A stretch of DNA of 64,000 nucleotides from Algibacter marinivivus. GTDB lineage: Bacteria; Bacteroidota; Bacteroidia; Flavobacteriales; Flavobacteriaceae. The notes below the pieces were generated by a model, which was not told where the DNA came from, did not search any database, and was given only the letters and a program-made list of their open reading frames with translations. Where the stretch lies: contig NZ_QFRI01000002.1 of NCBI RefSeq assembly GCF_003143755.1, positions 1 through 64,000 of the forward strand. The letters are read 5' to 3'. The position numbers and the translations under genes are program-made. Shown here piece after piece: positions 10,104-17,467 of this stretch (positions within the stretch are counted from its first letter, which is position 1; every line of letters begins with the position of its first letter).

Positions 10104-10170
10104 GAATTTGTCAGAAAAAAATGATAAATTCGTTTAATGTTGGATATAAATCATTGAAACGACGCATATC
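10104..10170 (+). promoter_or_regulatory. dyad-containing sequence shared with the region upstream of the AraC gene
   Basis: This stretch resembles 54612-54684. Shared blocks are TCAGAAAAAA, TGATAA, TTCGTTT, ATATAA, AAACGAC and CATAT in the same order and nearly the same spacing. It holds an imperfect dyad, GATATAAATCAT (10143-10154) and ACGACGCATATC (10159-10170), 4 bp apart, matching at 8 of 12 positions. A 21-codon ATG frame (10121-10186) also crosses it. It ends 36 bp before the next gene. It could be an operator, an RNA hairpin or a diverged dispersed repeat. Confidence 0.5.
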
Positions 10171-10206
10171 CGTAAAAACATTGTAGCACATTAGAAAACA
10201 AAACAA

Positions 10207-10938
10207 ATGAAATATCATTTAAAAATTGAGTATGACCAAGGAACCCATTTTTGGCATAATTACCCTAAAGAAGAAATCATTGATGAACTTCTAGTACCAT
10301 TTGTAAATGGTCAAATTGTTCTTATAAATATTGGAGATGGCAATAAAGCTATTCTAAACATGAAAAGTGTTGCAAAAATGATTGTTTACCGTACAAGAAA
10401 GAGTTTAACAACTACAGATGATAAATCAAAAGTTGAACAAATGAACGAATCGGAATTTGCAAAACACATCTGTACTGAAGAAATTATTAATGAAGCTAAA
10501 CTTCTATTGATTTCAAAAGGCACTTCATCTCTTCTTCAAAAATCATTAATGACAAGTAAGAATCAAGTCTTCGTTATCTCCAAATTTGGAGATAAAGTGA
10601 TTGACTCAGCTTATGAAGGAGTCATAAAACCATTGTTCAAAGAAAATGGGATTGATGTGGTTCGTGTTGATGAAATTCAAGATTCAGGTAAAATAGATGA
10701 CCAAATATTAAATTTAATTGCAGAAAGCAAGTACATAATTTCAGACTTAACTAGTGCAAGACCCAATTGTTATTACGAAACTGGATTTGCACATGCTCTT
10801 GGCAAAGAGATAATTTTAACTATTAGAAAGGAAGATGAAATCCATTTTGATCTAGCTGGCTATAGATTTATCCAATGGGAAACTGAAAGTGAATTGAGGA
10901 AGGAATTGAAGAAAAGAATAAAAGGATTGATAGAATAA
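10207..10938 (+). CDS. accessory protein with C-terminal TIR/nucleoside 2-deoxyribosyltransferase-like domain
   Basis: A 243-residue soluble protein. Residues 1-115 are an unrecognised alpha/beta N-terminal domain. Residues 120-243 look like the nucleoside 2-deoxyribosyltransferase / TIR-like fold: the strand VFVISKFGD, helix, then KYIISDLTSARPNCYYETGFAHALGK, whose Glu191 in YYETGFAHALGK sits where the catalytic glutamate is in that superfamily. A FDLAGYRFIQWE strand and a charged C-terminal helix follow. Domains of this kind are common as nucleotide- or NAD-consuming effectors in bacterial defence, but enzymatic activity here is inference. The gene stands alone, with a conserved-looking dyad before it and a large palindrome directly after its stop, which suggests a transferred cassette. 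Confidence 0.65.
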   Translation: MKYHLKIEYDQGTHFWHNYPKEEIIDELLVPFVNGQIVLINIGDGNKAILNMKSVAKMIVYRTRKSLTTTDDKSKVEQMNESEFAKHICTEEIINEAKLLLISKGTSSLLQKSLMTSKNQVFVISKFGDKVIDSAYEGVIKPLFKENGIDVVRVDEIQDSGKIDDQILNLIAESKYIISDLTSARPNCYYETGFAHALGKEIILTIRKEDEIHFDLAGYRFIQWETESELRKELKKRIKGLIE

Positions 10939-11076
10939 CGTGCTACAACAACGTATATAGTACATTGCCAAAATTTGGCTAACTTTAAAATCTCCCCAAC
11001 AAAATAAAACTCAGTCTCGACTGAATAAAAGGAACTAATCAATACGGCAACGTGCCATATACAAGACCGTTAAACG
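10939..11076. repeat. large imperfect palindrome (attC-like) after the TIR/NDT-like gene
   Basis: The arms are GTATATAGTACATTGCC (10953-10969) and GGCAACGTGCCATATAC (11046-11062). They pair over 17 positions with two mismatches and one G-T. Inside lie a perfect 13-bp palindrome GCCAAAATTTGGC (10967-10979) and a perfect 6-bp stem TCAGTC/GACTGA (11011-11024). The right end reads GACCGTTAAACG, containing GTTAAAC, which fits the integron GTTRRRY core; a clear partner core is not visible at the left. I recall similar CGTATATA...TATATACAAGACCGTTA pairs after accessory genes in other Bacteroidota, which would need a search to confirm. Confidence 0.5.
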
Positions 11077-11130
11077 AACCTTCCCAAAAAGACACCAACT
11101 TTCTTTTAAACCCCTAAACAAGCAAACAGA

Positions 11131-11253
11131 CCCGCGTTAAGGATTGCAGTGGAAAACCCACAGCTTTTGCGCCTTAGCGCAGAAGCGAGGACTTGTAGTG
11201 GAAAGCCTGACCTAGGTCCTGAACTAAATTCAGGATATAGGTAACGCCCAAAT
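11131..11253 (+). repeat. two-hairpin dispersed repeat, copy A
   Basis: The sequence begins CCGCGTTAAGGATTGCAGTGG. It contains hairpin 1, GCTTTTGCGC (11163-11172) with GCGCAGAAGC (11177-11186) around a CTTA loop, and hairpin 2, ACCTA/TAGGT plus TCCTGAA/TTCAGGA (11210-11242). It ends GTAACGCCCAAAT. A second copy lies at 57535-57686, with both hairpins kept but their sequences changed. It sits about 45 bp upstream of rnpB. No protein is encoded. Strand is assigned by the shared orientation only. Confidence 0.7.
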
Positions 11254-11289
11254 AATTAATTTTATTTAGATTATACAATTTAGGAATTG

Positions 11290-11297
11290 TAATTTTG
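11290..11297 (+). promoter_or_regulatory. putative -7 box of rnpB
   Basis: TAATTTTG is an exact TAnnTTTG match placed 4-11 bp before the first base of the P1 helix of RNase P RNA, the expected distance to a transcription start. Confidence 0.6.
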
Positions 11298-11300
11298 CGG

Positions 11301-11650
11301 GTAAGTAAATCGCCTTATCGCTAGATTCCCGCTTTCGTGAGAATTTAGAGGAAAGTCCGAACACCATAGTGCAACATAGTGGTTAACAGCCACCAACCGT
11401 GAGGTTAGGAAAAGTGCAACAGAAAGTATGTACAGGTTATGCTGTAGTGAAACCAGGTAAACTCTATGTGGTGCAATGCTATGTAAACCAACGTTTGAGG
11501 GCTGCACGCCCGATTGTTGGAGGGTAAGCAGCTAGAGTGTATTGGTAACAATGCATGTAGATAAATGATAAGGAATTCTTGTTCTTTTTTCGGGAGATCC
11601 TGAAACAAGTTCAGGATGAACAGAATTCGGCTTATAGATTTACTTAGCTA
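11301..11650 (+). ncRNA. rnpB: RNase P RNA (type A)
   Basis: The catalytic RNA of RNase P, which matures tRNA 5' ends. The universally conserved block GAGGAAAGTCCGAACAC is at 11348-11364. The ACAGAA core (11419-11424) and the 3' block CAGAATTCGGCTTAT (11620-11634) are present. Helix P1 is formed by TAAGTAAATC (11302-11311) with GATTTACTTA (11637-11646). A side stem TCCTGAA/TTCAGGA (near 11598-11615) lies just before the 3' conserved block. Ends are approximate by a few bases. Confidence 0.95.
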
Positions 11651-11654
11651 TAAA

Positions 11655-11686
11655 TAAACCCTTCTTATTAATTTAAGAAGGGTTTA
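11655..11686. terminator. terminator between rnpB and the convergent gene
   Basis: A perfect stem TAAACCCTTCTTA / TAAGAAGGGTTTA around a short loop. It lies just after rnpB and 47 bp beyond the stop of the convergent minus-strand gene, so it can serve both. The T-rich run is better on the minus side. Confidence 0.7.
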
Positions 11687-11733
11687 TGGTTAAAAAGAGT
11701 TGGTTACTCTAGGTAATTGGTAGATTACGTTGT

Positions 11734-12477
11734 TTATTCTTTTGGTGAGTATGATAAATCTGGACGCATTTTACCTCTAAATTCTTCCATTTTTTCGGTG
11801 TAGTTTATAACCTTATTGAATGTTTTATAACGGTCTGGACCTAAAACGTCTTGATTTGCTTTAGATCTTGTTGCACTGTCTATTTCGTCTTTTGCTGGTA
11901 TTGAGACTAAATAATAATTATCCATGGTGCCTAACGCTGTGTGATACACATTATAATATTCTTTAGAGCCTTTGGATTCAAATAGCTCTTTTACAGCTTT
12001 CATGCCTTCTTTCATTTTTGCTGCATTTTTTGGTTTGTAATGCATCATAAACCAAACGCGGTAATTTTGATCAGACATATCTGTTCCTTCTGGAGCTTTA
12101 TAGCTTAAAGCATCAACACTTCGCATTAAATAAGAACCATGAGAATCATAGCACTTATTAAAACGCTCAAACATTTCACCAAACTTATCGCCCATTGCTT
12201 TTGCCATATCTTCCATTGGATCTTCGTCTAATTCTGCCATATTTTTAATAGGCGTGATATAGTAATATGTGAAATCGTCACGCACTGCAGTTATCCATTG
12301 TGTTTGCACGTTATGTGCAATACTAGCATCATTAAACTCTTTGGCAATTGTTTCGTATTCCATTGCTTTGGAAGGCTTAACGTTGTCTTGATGTATAAGA
12401 AACATTTGTTGTGCCGAAATTTGATAAGTAAAACAAAAGATTGTTACTACAAGTAAAATTGATTTAATAGTTTTCAT
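11734..12477 (-). CDS. secreted protein with two dimeric-alpha/beta-barrel-like halves, unknown function
   Basis: A 247-residue protein with a signal peptide ending ISAQ (residue 22). Two similar halves can be seen: about 23-120 (MFLIHQDNVKPSKAMEYETI ... WITAVRDDFTYYYITPI) and about 135-235 (RVWFMMHYKPKNAAKMKEG ... YNVYHTALGTMDNYYLVSIP). Each gives a strand-helix-strand pattern like NIPSNAP or antibiotic-monooxygenase-type barrels. No catalytic residues can be assigned. It is 27 bp downstream of the SnoaL-like lipoprotein gene on the same strand and probably shares its transcript. Confidence 0.65.
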   Translation of the reverse strand: MKTIKSILLVVTIFCFTYQISAQQMFLIHQDNVKPSKAMEYETIAKEFNDASIAHNVQTQWITAVRDDFTYYYITPIKNMAELDEDPMEDMAKAMGDKFGEMFERFNKCYDSHGSYLMRSVDALSYKAPEGTDMSDQNYRVWFMMHYKPKNAAKMKEGMKAVKELFESKGSKEYYNVYHTALGTMDNYYLVSIPAKDEIDSATRSKANQDVLGPDRYKTFNKVINYTEKMEEFRGKMRPDLSYSPKE

Positions 12478-12504
12478 AAATTATATAATTGGTTGGTTAA
12501 TATT

Positions 12505-13023
12505 TTATTCTTCAGATGTTTCTGCTTCTTGAGCAGCTTTAGCAGCGGCTATAGCTGCAAATTCAGCATTCATAGCTGTTCCATCAAAATACACATGTTC
12601 TTCTACAATTTTCCCATCAACAAATTGCACAGCTAAATGAACAGGAATTGCCAATTCTTTGCTATTTGCAGCAAGTGTGCCTTTGTGCATAGCCCAGTAA
12701 TATACCCAAGTTTCATCTTCTTTATCTAAAACCATTTCAACATACTCTTTTTCATGATTAAATCCATAAGCGGACATAGCTTCAGCCATAGATTTTAATC
12801 CTTCTGCTCTTTTTGCTATTGTAATATGGTCTGGAGAGTTAACATAGATTTTAGCTGTATCGGCAAAATGGCTTTTCCATTTATCCCAATCACCAGCTTC
12901 ATAAGCTTCTATACCAGCTTTTAAAGTGTTTATTTCTGGAGAGTCAGCAAAATAACGTTGTGGTTTGTTTTGGCAAGCTATAAACATAATTACAGCTAAT
13001 GCGAGTAGAAAAATTTTCTTCAT
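12505..13023 (-). CDS. SnoaL/NTF2-like lipoprotein
   Basis: A 172-residue protein with a lipoprotein signal (lipobox MFIAC, Cys17). The mature part follows the NTF2-like layout: an N-terminal helix EINTLKAGIEAYEAGDWDKW followed by strands HFADTAKIYV, DETWVYYWAMHKGTL, IPVHLAVQFVDGKIVEEHVYFDG. The C-terminal tail is Ala- and Glu-rich and helical. Proteins with this fold act as small-molecule binders or enzymes; the substrate here is unknown. It is first in a two-gene unit with the barrel-like secreted protein. Confidence 0.75.
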   Translation of the reverse strand: MKKIFLLALAVIMFIACQNKPQRYFADSPEINTLKAGIEAYEAGDWDKWKSHFADTAKIYVNSPDHITIAKRAEGLKSMAEAMSAYGFNHEKEYVEMVLDKEDETWVYYWAMHKGTLAANSKELAIPVHLAVQFVDGKIVEEHVYFDGTAMNAEFAAIAAAKAAQEAETSEE

Positions 13024-13028
13024 TTTAA

Positions 13029-13069
13029 TTTATGGTTTTAAAGGTTAGTATTAAAATTTAAACCATAAA
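13029..13069 (-). promoter_or_regulatory. inverted repeat in the 5' leader of the SnoaL-like lipoprotein gene
   Basis: TTTATGGTTT (13029-13038) and AAACCATAAA (13060-13069) are perfect 10-bp inverted repeats with a 21-base loop. The near arm lies only five bases upstream of the start codon, so the hairpin could cover the ribosome binding region or act as an operator. Confidence 0.4.
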
Positions 13070-13115
13070 ATAAGCGCAAAAAAATATTGTTTTTTTGAGA
13101 GATTAAAATAGATGT

Positions 13116-13133
13116 AGAGCCGGGGAAGGCTCT
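13116..13133 (-). terminator. putative terminator after rsmD
   Basis: AGAGCC and GGCTCT form a 6-bp stem around six bases, the most GC-rich hairpin in this gap, about 55 bp beyond the rsmD stop. On the minus strand it is followed by a moderately T-rich stretch. Confidence 0.4.
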
Positions 13134-13187
13134 TAAGGAGATTTCTAAATTACTGAAAAAAAATGAGTTATGAAAATATAAATCAAA

Positions 13188-13727
13188 TTATGCCTTTTCG
13201 AAAAAGCTAAAAACATTGCCTCCATAACTTTTAGAGTATTGATAGTTTTCTAACTCTGAAAGCTTAGTATGCTTAGAGTGTTCTACTATCAAAACACCAT
13301 CTTCAAGCAATAAATCATTAGAAAACACAAGTTCTGGTATTTTTGCAAATTGCTCGTCTGAAAAGTTATAAGGCGGGTCTGCAAAAATGATATTAGATTG
13401 AATGTTTGTCTTTTCTAAGAATTTAAAAACATCACTTTTAATAGTTTGAATAGGCATTTCAAATTTTTCCGCTGTTTGATTTATAAATTTTATACAGCCA
13501 AAATCTTGATCTACACAGGTAATTTGCTCAGTGCCTCTTGATGCAAACTCATAACTAATATTTCCTGTACCTGCAAAGAGGTCTAAAACAGAAATATCAT
13601 CAAAGTAATATAGATTATTTATGATGTTAAATAACGATTCCTTTGCCATATCTGTAGTTGGGCGCACAGGTAAATTTTTAGGAGCAATTATTTTTCTACT
13701 TTTATATAGACCAGATATAATTCTCAT
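13188..13727 (-). CDS. rsmD: 16S rRNA (guanine966-N2)-methyltransferase RsmD
   Basis: A 179-residue Rossmann methyltransferase. RsmD signatures are the N-terminal MRIISGLYKSRKI, VRPTTDMAKESLFNII (20-36), the SAM-binding LDLFAGTGNISYEFASRG (about 49-66) and the catalytic IIFADPPYNF, an N6/N2 methylase DPPY motif. It methylates G966 in 16S rRNA. Its start overlaps the stop of the DUF3822 gene by one base, so they are translationally coupled. Confidence 0.93.
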   Translation of the reverse strand: MRIISGLYKSRKIIAPKNLPVRPTTDMAKESLFNIINNLYYFDDISVLDLFAGTGNISYEFASRGTEQITCVDQDFGCIKFINQTAEKFEMPIQTIKSDVFKFLEKTNIQSNIIFADPPYNFSDEQFAKIPELVFSNDLLLEDGVLIVEHSKHTKLSELENYQYSKSYGGNVFSFFEKA

Positions 13728-14548
13728 TAAAAACTTTTTAGCAAGGTGAAATTTGAATAATTTGATATTGGCTTGTTCACGTAATTATAATCATCATCTC
13801 TATTACCAAAACTAATATTACGGATGTATTTATAAGCTATGTTATATAAGTCATCTTTCTCGCTAATTTCTCCAATCAAAACTAGATTAAGCGTTTCTGG
13901 ATCTAGATTTAACTGTTCGGCAGTAAAAAGTATATAGTAGATAAAATCTTCTTTTGAATTGTAAGCAAAGGTATTATAAAGCCTTAGCTTTCCATTTTCT
14001 ACTATTATAATTTCTAAATGATTTAACCCAACATGAACAAACACTTTTGGAGTTTTAGAATCTTTTTCAATCTTTAAAATAGATTCAATTAAAACTGATG
14101 ATACGTGTTTAAAAGTAAATTCGCCAAACTTATCGTAGATGTAATTGTTAATGTTTACATAAGGTACATATACATTAACACTGTTGTTTTCTGAAATAGC
14201 ATCGTGAGCAATAAAATCTGACTTTAAGATTTTAGAGTTAAATTTTAAATAATCAGCTAAATGGTTTTTATTGAATAATGACTGGGGTACTAGCGTAGAT
14301 AAATCGTTATTATGTATAATAGTTACGTTGTTAAAACTATTATTTAAAATAGCTTCATTTTTGAATAGGGATTTTAATTCATCTAAAACTTCTAATGGAT
14401 TCAGACGTTTATCAAAGTGAAATTCTTTTATTTCAATAATAGTATTAGAATCTCTGTTTAGAATACAAAAAGAAAGTCCACTCAAACTTATTTGAATGGA
14501 CAAATCTAAATTAGTTAGTTTGTTAGAACTTTTATTCGTTATCGCCAT
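13727..14548 (-). CDS. DUF3822 family protein
   Basis: A cytosolic protein of about 273 residues with an actin-like-ATPase-type pattern: LDLSIQISLSGLSFCILN near the N-terminus and VFVHVGLNHLEIIIVENGKL in the middle. Bacteroidota homologues are known as DUF3822 and commonly lie next to rsmD, as here. I prefer the ATG at 14548 (MAITNK), which overlaps the upstream gene by 17 bp; an ATG at 14569 would add seven residues and a 38-bp overlap. Function unknown. Confidence 0.75.
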   Translation of the reverse strand: MAITNKSSNKLTNLDLSIQISLSGLSFCILNRDSNTIIEIKEFHFDKRLNPLEVLDELKSLFKNEAILNNSFNNVTIIHNNDLSTLVPQSLFNKNHLADYLKFNSKILKSDFIAHDAISENNSVNVYVPYVNINNYIYDKFGEFTFKHVSSVLIESILKIEKDSKTPKVFVHVGLNHLEIIIVENGKLRLYNTFAYNSKEDFIYYILFTAEQLNLDPETLNLVLIGEISEKDDLYNIAYKYIRNISFGNRDDDYNYVNKPISNYSNFTLLKSF

Positions 14549-15269
14549 ATGTTTTTGGCCAGTTTCCATTAGTCTTAACCTCGTCCATAGAACCTACTTT
14601 TAAAGCATCACCGTTAACACCGTCAACAGATACTACTTGATTTTCTTGAACTAATAAATCTTTACTTTGATCACTTAAAATAATATTCTTTTTAACCGAA
14701 GCTTCAAATACAGGGATTTTAATATTGTTTTGCTCTAAGAAACCAGATTTCATTTCAAATTTAGCCCCTTCAGTACCAACAGGTACATTCATCATAGTTT
14801 TATAACGGTTAGATGTTTTAAATAGAGAATCTTTTACAGGCACAAAATCTAATGTGTCAATAATTACAATATCTTTATATGTATCTACGCCATATCGTTT
14901 TGTTAAATCTTCATCAATAATACTAGAATCTCTACGTTGGGTTATAGTATATTCAGCAGTATCAATAAACTTTACTAATCCATTAAAGTCATTTGCAAAA
15001 GATCCAGTAACTTGTCTGTGAGCTAATTGTGAGTCTCTAATGTCTTTTAAACTTTCAATAACTTGCGCATAACGCTTTTTCTTTACTTTGTTAAATTGAA
15101 TAGGCTCATAAATCGACATGTAAGTCTTATAACCTAAGAATGCAATTATTAACCATAATGCTATAGTTAAGATGGATTTAAATTTAGCTGGAATGAATTT
15201 ATCAACCAATTTTACAAGGCCAATAGTAACTAATATAACTGCAACTGCAACAAGAATGAAATTTAACAT
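14532..15269 (-). CDS. conserved membrane-anchored protein of the rsmD cluster
   Basis: A 245-residue protein with two N-terminal transmembrane helices (about 2-19 and 32-50), then a soluble domain with a coiled segment (NKVKKKRYAQVIESLKDIRD) reminiscent of type IV pilin-like helix starts, a region of short strands, and a C-terminal Gly/Asn-rich end. The first helix plus following helix could place the domain outside the inner membrane. It precedes DUF3822 and rsmD and overlaps the former. I do not know a function. Confidence 0.65.
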   Translation of the reverse strand: MLNFILVAVAVILVTIGLVKLVDKFIPAKFKSILTIALWLIIAFLGYKTYMSIYEPIQFNKVKKKRYAQVIESLKDIRDSQLAHRQVTGSFANDFNGLVKFIDTAEYTITQRRDSSIIDEDLTKRYGVDTYKDIVIIDTLDFVPVKDSLFKTSNRYKTMMNVPVGTEGAKFEMKSGFLEQNNIKIPVFEASVKKNIILSDQSKDLLVQENQVVSVDGVNGDALKVGSMDEVKTNGNWPKTYGDNE

Positions 15270-15309
15270 AGTGTGCTATTTAATTAAAATTTTTATTAAT
15301 GGTATTTAG

Positions 15310-15317
15310 CAAATCTA
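15310..15317 (-). promoter_or_regulatory. putative -7 box for the DUF3822-rsmD operon
   Basis: On the minus strand this reads TAGATTTG, a TAnnTTTG match, 40 bp upstream of the ATG at 15269. Confidence 0.45.
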
Positions 15318-15363
15318 CAATTTTTTTTTAATCGTTAAAACCAAAGCACATAAAAATCATTTC

Positions 15364-15371
15364 TATCTTTG
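15364..15371 (+). promoter_or_regulatory. putative -7 box for the RecD-like helicase gene
   Basis: TATCTTTG, a TAnnTTTG match, 29 bp before the ATG at 15401. Confidence 0.45.
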
Positions 15372-15400
15372 AATAAAATATAAATACTCCTAAAAGTTAA

Positions 15401-16825
15401 ATGAGCTCATCTGAATTTTATTCAATTATAAAACAGCAATTTCCGTTTCAGCCTACACTGAAGCAGAATATTGTTCTTCAGCAATTATCTGAGTTTATTT
15501 TTTCCAAAGAAGTAAATGCACTTTATCTATTAAAAGGGTATGCAGGAACAGGAAAAACTACTATTGTAGGTGCTATTGTATCTAATTTATGGAAAGCTAG
15601 AAAAAGTGCTGTATTGATGGCTCCAACTGGAAGAGCTGCGAAAGTTATTTCAAATTATTCAGGAAAAGAAGCATTTACTATTCATAAAAAAATATATTTT
15701 CCTAAGAAAGATAAGGGTGGAGGCGTTAAGTTTGTATTACAACCAAATAAGCATAAAAACACCATTTTTATAGTTGATGAGGCTTCAATGATTCCTGATA
15801 CTCCTGGAGATTCAAAATTATTTGAAAACGGTTCTCTGCTAGACGATCTTATGCAATATGTGTATTCTGGTCATCAATGTAAACTATTACTAATTGGAGA
15901 TACGGCACAATTACCACCTGTAAAATTAGACTTAAGTCCAGCACTAGACGAAAGAACACTAGCATTAAATTATAATAAGGAGGTTACAAGAATGGAGCTT
16001 GATGAAGTAGTACGTCAAGAAGAAGGTTCTGGTATTCTTGCTAATGCTACCGTATTAAGAGAAGCTTTATCAAATGGTAATTTTGATTCATTTAAGTTTG
16101 ATTTGTCTGATTACAAGGATATTGTTAGGCTAGTTGATGGTTATGAAATAATGGATGCTATTAACGATGCTTACAGCAGTTTAGGAAACGAGGAAACTGC
16201 TATTATAGTAAGAAGTAATAAAAGAGCCAATTTATACAATCAGCAAATTAGAAATAGAATTCTTTTTAATGAAAATGAATTAACTGCTGGTGATTATTTA
16301 ATGGTTGTTAAAAATAATTATTTTTGGATTAAACCAACAACTGAAGCTGGTTTTATAGCTAATGGGGATATTATTGAAGTTCTAGAAATATTCAGTATAC
16401 AAGAATTATATGGCTTTCGTTTTGCTGAAGTTAAAATAAGAATGGTTGATTATCCAAGGATGCGTCCGTTTGAAACGGTGCTACTTTTGGATACTATTGA
16501 TGCTGAAACACCATCATTACCTTATGAAGAATCAAATAGATTATATCAAGAAGTAATGAAAGATTTTGAAGATGAAACCAGTAAATACAAAAAATTTTTA
16601 AAGGTAAAAGGGAATAAACATTTTAATGCTTTACAGGTAAAATTCTCTTATGCAGTTACCTGTCATAAATCTCAAGGAGGGCAGTGGCAAACGGTATTTG
16701 TTGAACAGCCCTATTTACCGAATGGGATTGATAAAGACTATATGCGTTGGTTATATACGGCAGTTACAAGAGCCAAAGAAAAATTGTATCTTATTGGTTT
16801 TAATGATAATTTTTTTGAGGAATAG
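15401..16825 (+). CDS. RecD/UvrD-type superfamily 1 DNA helicase
   Basis: A 474-residue SF1 helicase. Walker A is GYAGTGKTT (46-54), motif Ia APTGRAAK, Walker B IFIVDEASMI, motif III LLIGDTAQLPP. The C-terminal UvrD_C_2 region carries YAVTCHKSQGGQW and YTAVTRAKEKLYLIG, the final motif VI. It is shorter than RecD2 and lacks its N-terminal helix-hairpin-helix region, so it is the compact RecD-like (Dda-like) type common in Bacteroidota. It probably acts in DNA repair or replication restart; no RecB/RecC partner is near. Confidence 0.9.
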   Translation: MSSSEFYSIIKQQFPFQPTLKQNIVLQQLSEFIFSKEVNALYLLKGYAGTGKTTIVGAIVSNLWKARKSAVLMAPTGRAAKVISNYSGKEAFTIHKKIYFPKKDKGGGVKFVLQPNKHKNTIFIVDEASMIPDTPGDSKLFENGSLLDDLMQYVYSGHQCKLLLIGDTAQLPPVKLDLSPALDERTLALNYNKEVTRMELDEVVRQEEGSGILANATVLREALSNGNFDSFKFDLSDYKDIVRLVDGYEIMDAINDAYSSLGNEETAIIVRSNKRANLYNQQIRNRILFNENELTAGDYLMVVKNNYFWIKPTTEAGFIANGDIIEVLEIFSIQELYGFRFAEVKIRMVDYPRMRPFETVLLLDTIDAETPSLPYEESNRLYQEVMKDFEDETSKYKKFLKVKGNKHFNALQVKFSYAVTCHKSQGGQWQTVFVEQPYLPNGIDKDYMRWLYTAVTRAKEKLYLIGFNDNFFEE

Positions 16826-16844
16826 TTTTTGATAAAATTAAAAT

Positions 16845-17420
16845 ATGACATTTGAAACCATAATAAGTATTTGCCTCGGCGTTGGTTTATCAGCATCCGT
16901 TGGCTTTAGAGTTTTTTTACCACTATTTGCTTTAAGCTTAGCATCTTATTTTGATGTTTGGCAATTAAACGAATCTTGGGAATGGATTGGTAGTACAGCA
17001 GCATTAATTACTTTAGGTGCAGCTACTATTGTTGAAATTTTTGCTTATTTCATTCCATATATTGATAATTTGTTAGATAGTATTGCTGTGCCACTTGCAG
17101 CATTAGCAGGAACAGCTATTATGTTATCTACTGTGGCAGATTTAAGCCCTGTTATAACATGGTCTTTAGCTATAATAGCTGGTGGAGGAACAGCGGCTGC
17201 AGTTGCTGGAACTTCAAGTGCAACACGTTTAACATCAACAGCTACAACTGGGGGAATAGCTAACCCTGTAGTTTCTAGTATTGAAACTGGCACTTCAGTA
17301 GTTATGTCTGTAGTTTCTATTTTTCTCCCCATTTTAGCTGTAGTTTTAGTCATTATTTTATTATTTATAATTTTTAGATTATATAAAAAGTTTAAACCAT
17401 CTAAAGCGCAAAACCAATAA
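16845..17420 (+). CDS. DUF4126 family membrane protein
   Basis: A 191-residue integral membrane protein with about five hydrophobic helices, a Gly/Ala-rich central part (AGGGTAAAVAGTSSATRLTS) and a basic C-terminus (YKKFKPSK). The GVGLSASVGFRVFLPLF start is typical of DUF4126. Function is unknown. It lies 19 bp after the helicase gene on the same strand, so they may be co-transcribed. Confidence 0.8.
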   Translation: MTFETIISICLGVGLSASVGFRVFLPLFALSLASYFDVWQLNESWEWIGSTAALITLGAATIVEIFAYFIPYIDNLLDSIAVPLAALAGTAIMLSTVADLSPVITWSLAIIAGGGTAAAVAGTSSATRLTSTATTGGIANPVVSSIETGTSVVMSVVSIFLPILAVVLVIILLFIIFRLYKKFKPSKAQNQ

Positions 17421-17428
17421 TATTTGGC

Positions 17429-17436
17429 TATTTTTG
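17429..17436 (+). promoter_or_regulatory. putative -7 box for kdsB
   Basis: TATTTTTG, a TAnnTTTG match, 31 bp before the GTG start of kdsB. Confidence 0.4.
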
Positions 17437-17467
17437 AAATAGATTTAACCCAATAATAATTTACATT

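Noticed and set aside
10121-10186. 21-codon upstream frame before the TIR/NDT-like gene as a real peptide gene
   Set aside because: The matching region at 54635 begins TTG and differs at first and second codon positions as often as third; the dyad explains the similarity better.
10939-11076. Calling the palindrome a definite integron attC site
   Set aside because: Only one core-like GTTRRRY is present, no RYYYAAC partner at the left and no integrase or second cassette in the window.
11280-11608. Two minus-strand frames of 75 and 67 codons
   Set aside because: They lie antisense to clear RNase P RNA, whose conserved blocks and P1 helix explain the sequence.
17045-17353. 102-codon minus-strand frame
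   Set aside because: Antisense to the DUF4126 membrane gene; an artefact of its Ala/Val-rich codons.
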